Assembly: GCA_902363045.1 (NCBI GenBank)
Contig: CABIYX010000038.1
Coordinates: 1 to 28,545, forward strand
Length of the DNA: 28,545 nucleotides
Direction of reading: 5' to 3'
Origin: Clostridiales bacterium
GTDB lineage: Bacteria; Bacillota; Clostridia; Oscillospirales; Oscillospiraceae
The notes under the pieces were generated by a model. The model made no database searches, was not told where the DNA came from, and saw only the letters and a list, made by a program, of their open reading frames with translations. The translations under genes and the position numbers were made by a program. This document shows, piece by piece, positions 28,433 to 28,545 of this stretch. How positions within the stretch are numbered: the first letter of the stretch is position 1; every line of letters starts with the position of its first letter.

Positions 28433-28545
28433 TACAGTTCAAATGGGGTATGGGAGCCGTGTAGGTTTGTCAAACATCTTGGACGGTGAACTCCAGAGGA
28501 GAAAGCCAACCGAGCGGTCTCATGGGGAAGTTATTGGAGCGGCGG
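28433..28545. other. Unassigned structured sequence at the right edge
   Basis: No coding frame. From about 28459 the sequence (GGGAGCCGTGTAGG, then GACGGTGAACTCC and AAGCCAACCGAGCGGTC) has short complementary blocks such as GAGCCGT/ACGG and CCGAGCGG. It looks like a structured RNA or the start of a mobile retroelement, but too little is visible to decide. Confidence 0.3.

Noticed and set aside
1..28545. CRISPR arrays, rRNA genes and complete insertion sequences
   Set aside because: No regularly spaced repeats, rRNA signatures or transposase genes were seen in the window.

Overview
The window looks like the chromosome of a spore-forming, high-GC gut Clostridia (Oscillospiraceae type, in the range of Flavonifractor, Pseudoflavonifractor, Lawsonibacter). 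The inference rests on a Spo0A-family protein, GC-rich codon use in the core genes, tRNA genes with encoded CCA, strong AGGAGG ribosome sites and an integrated conjugative element of Firmicutes type. No species can be fixed from the sequence alone.

Layout. (1) 1-6172, lower GC, almost all minus strand: the terminal segment of an integrative conjugative element (ICE). From its edge inward it carries parA, parB, small unknown genes, a DUF6017 replication-initiator-like protein, a BRO/KilAC antirepressor, a DUF4313 protein, a PcfB-family protein and the start of a VirD4/TraG coupling protein that leaves the window at base 1. The element ends at 6128-6172, where the 3' half of a tRNA-Arg(CCT), followed by its own terminator, marks the att junction. 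(2) 6173-8050: hairpin-rich accessory DNA with a padR-yjdF pair under an operator-loaded promoter and a possibly decayed membrane-protein gene. (3) 8053-12950: tRNA-Val, pgi, a small P-loop protein, an orphan consensus promoter fused to a 38-bp perfect palindrome, tRNA-Tyr and tRNA-Thr, a compact zinc-ribbon/helical/sigma-like gene cluster, and nudC. (4) 12952-16890: pncB (convergent with nudC), a rubrerythrin and a membrane glycosyltransferase.

(5) 16936-25088: a complete-looking sugar-acid catabolic locus: a GntR/FCD regulator, a zinc alcohol dehydrogenase, a three-part TRAP transporter (dctP, dctQ, dctM), mannonate dehydratase (uxuA) and a fructuronate-reductase-type mannitol dehydrogenase family enzyme (uxuB-like). 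A 14-base motif before the regulator recurs with 12 of 14 identities inside the promoter of the catabolic genes, which suggests one operator set. The likely route is uptake of a hexuronate or aldonate, then fructuronate to mannonate to 2-keto-3-deoxygluconate; the isomerase and KDG kinase/aldolase are not in the window.

(6) 25119-27540: a secreted copper-amine-oxidase-stalk protein, then a Spo0A homologue whose DNA-binding domain is well conserved but whose receiver has Glu at the phospho-acceptor position and Ala in place of one acidic-pocket Asp. This is the most interesting single gene here. (7) 27540-28545: a lower-GC insert with divergent hxlR and cupin genes, ending in unassigned, structured sequence at the right edge.
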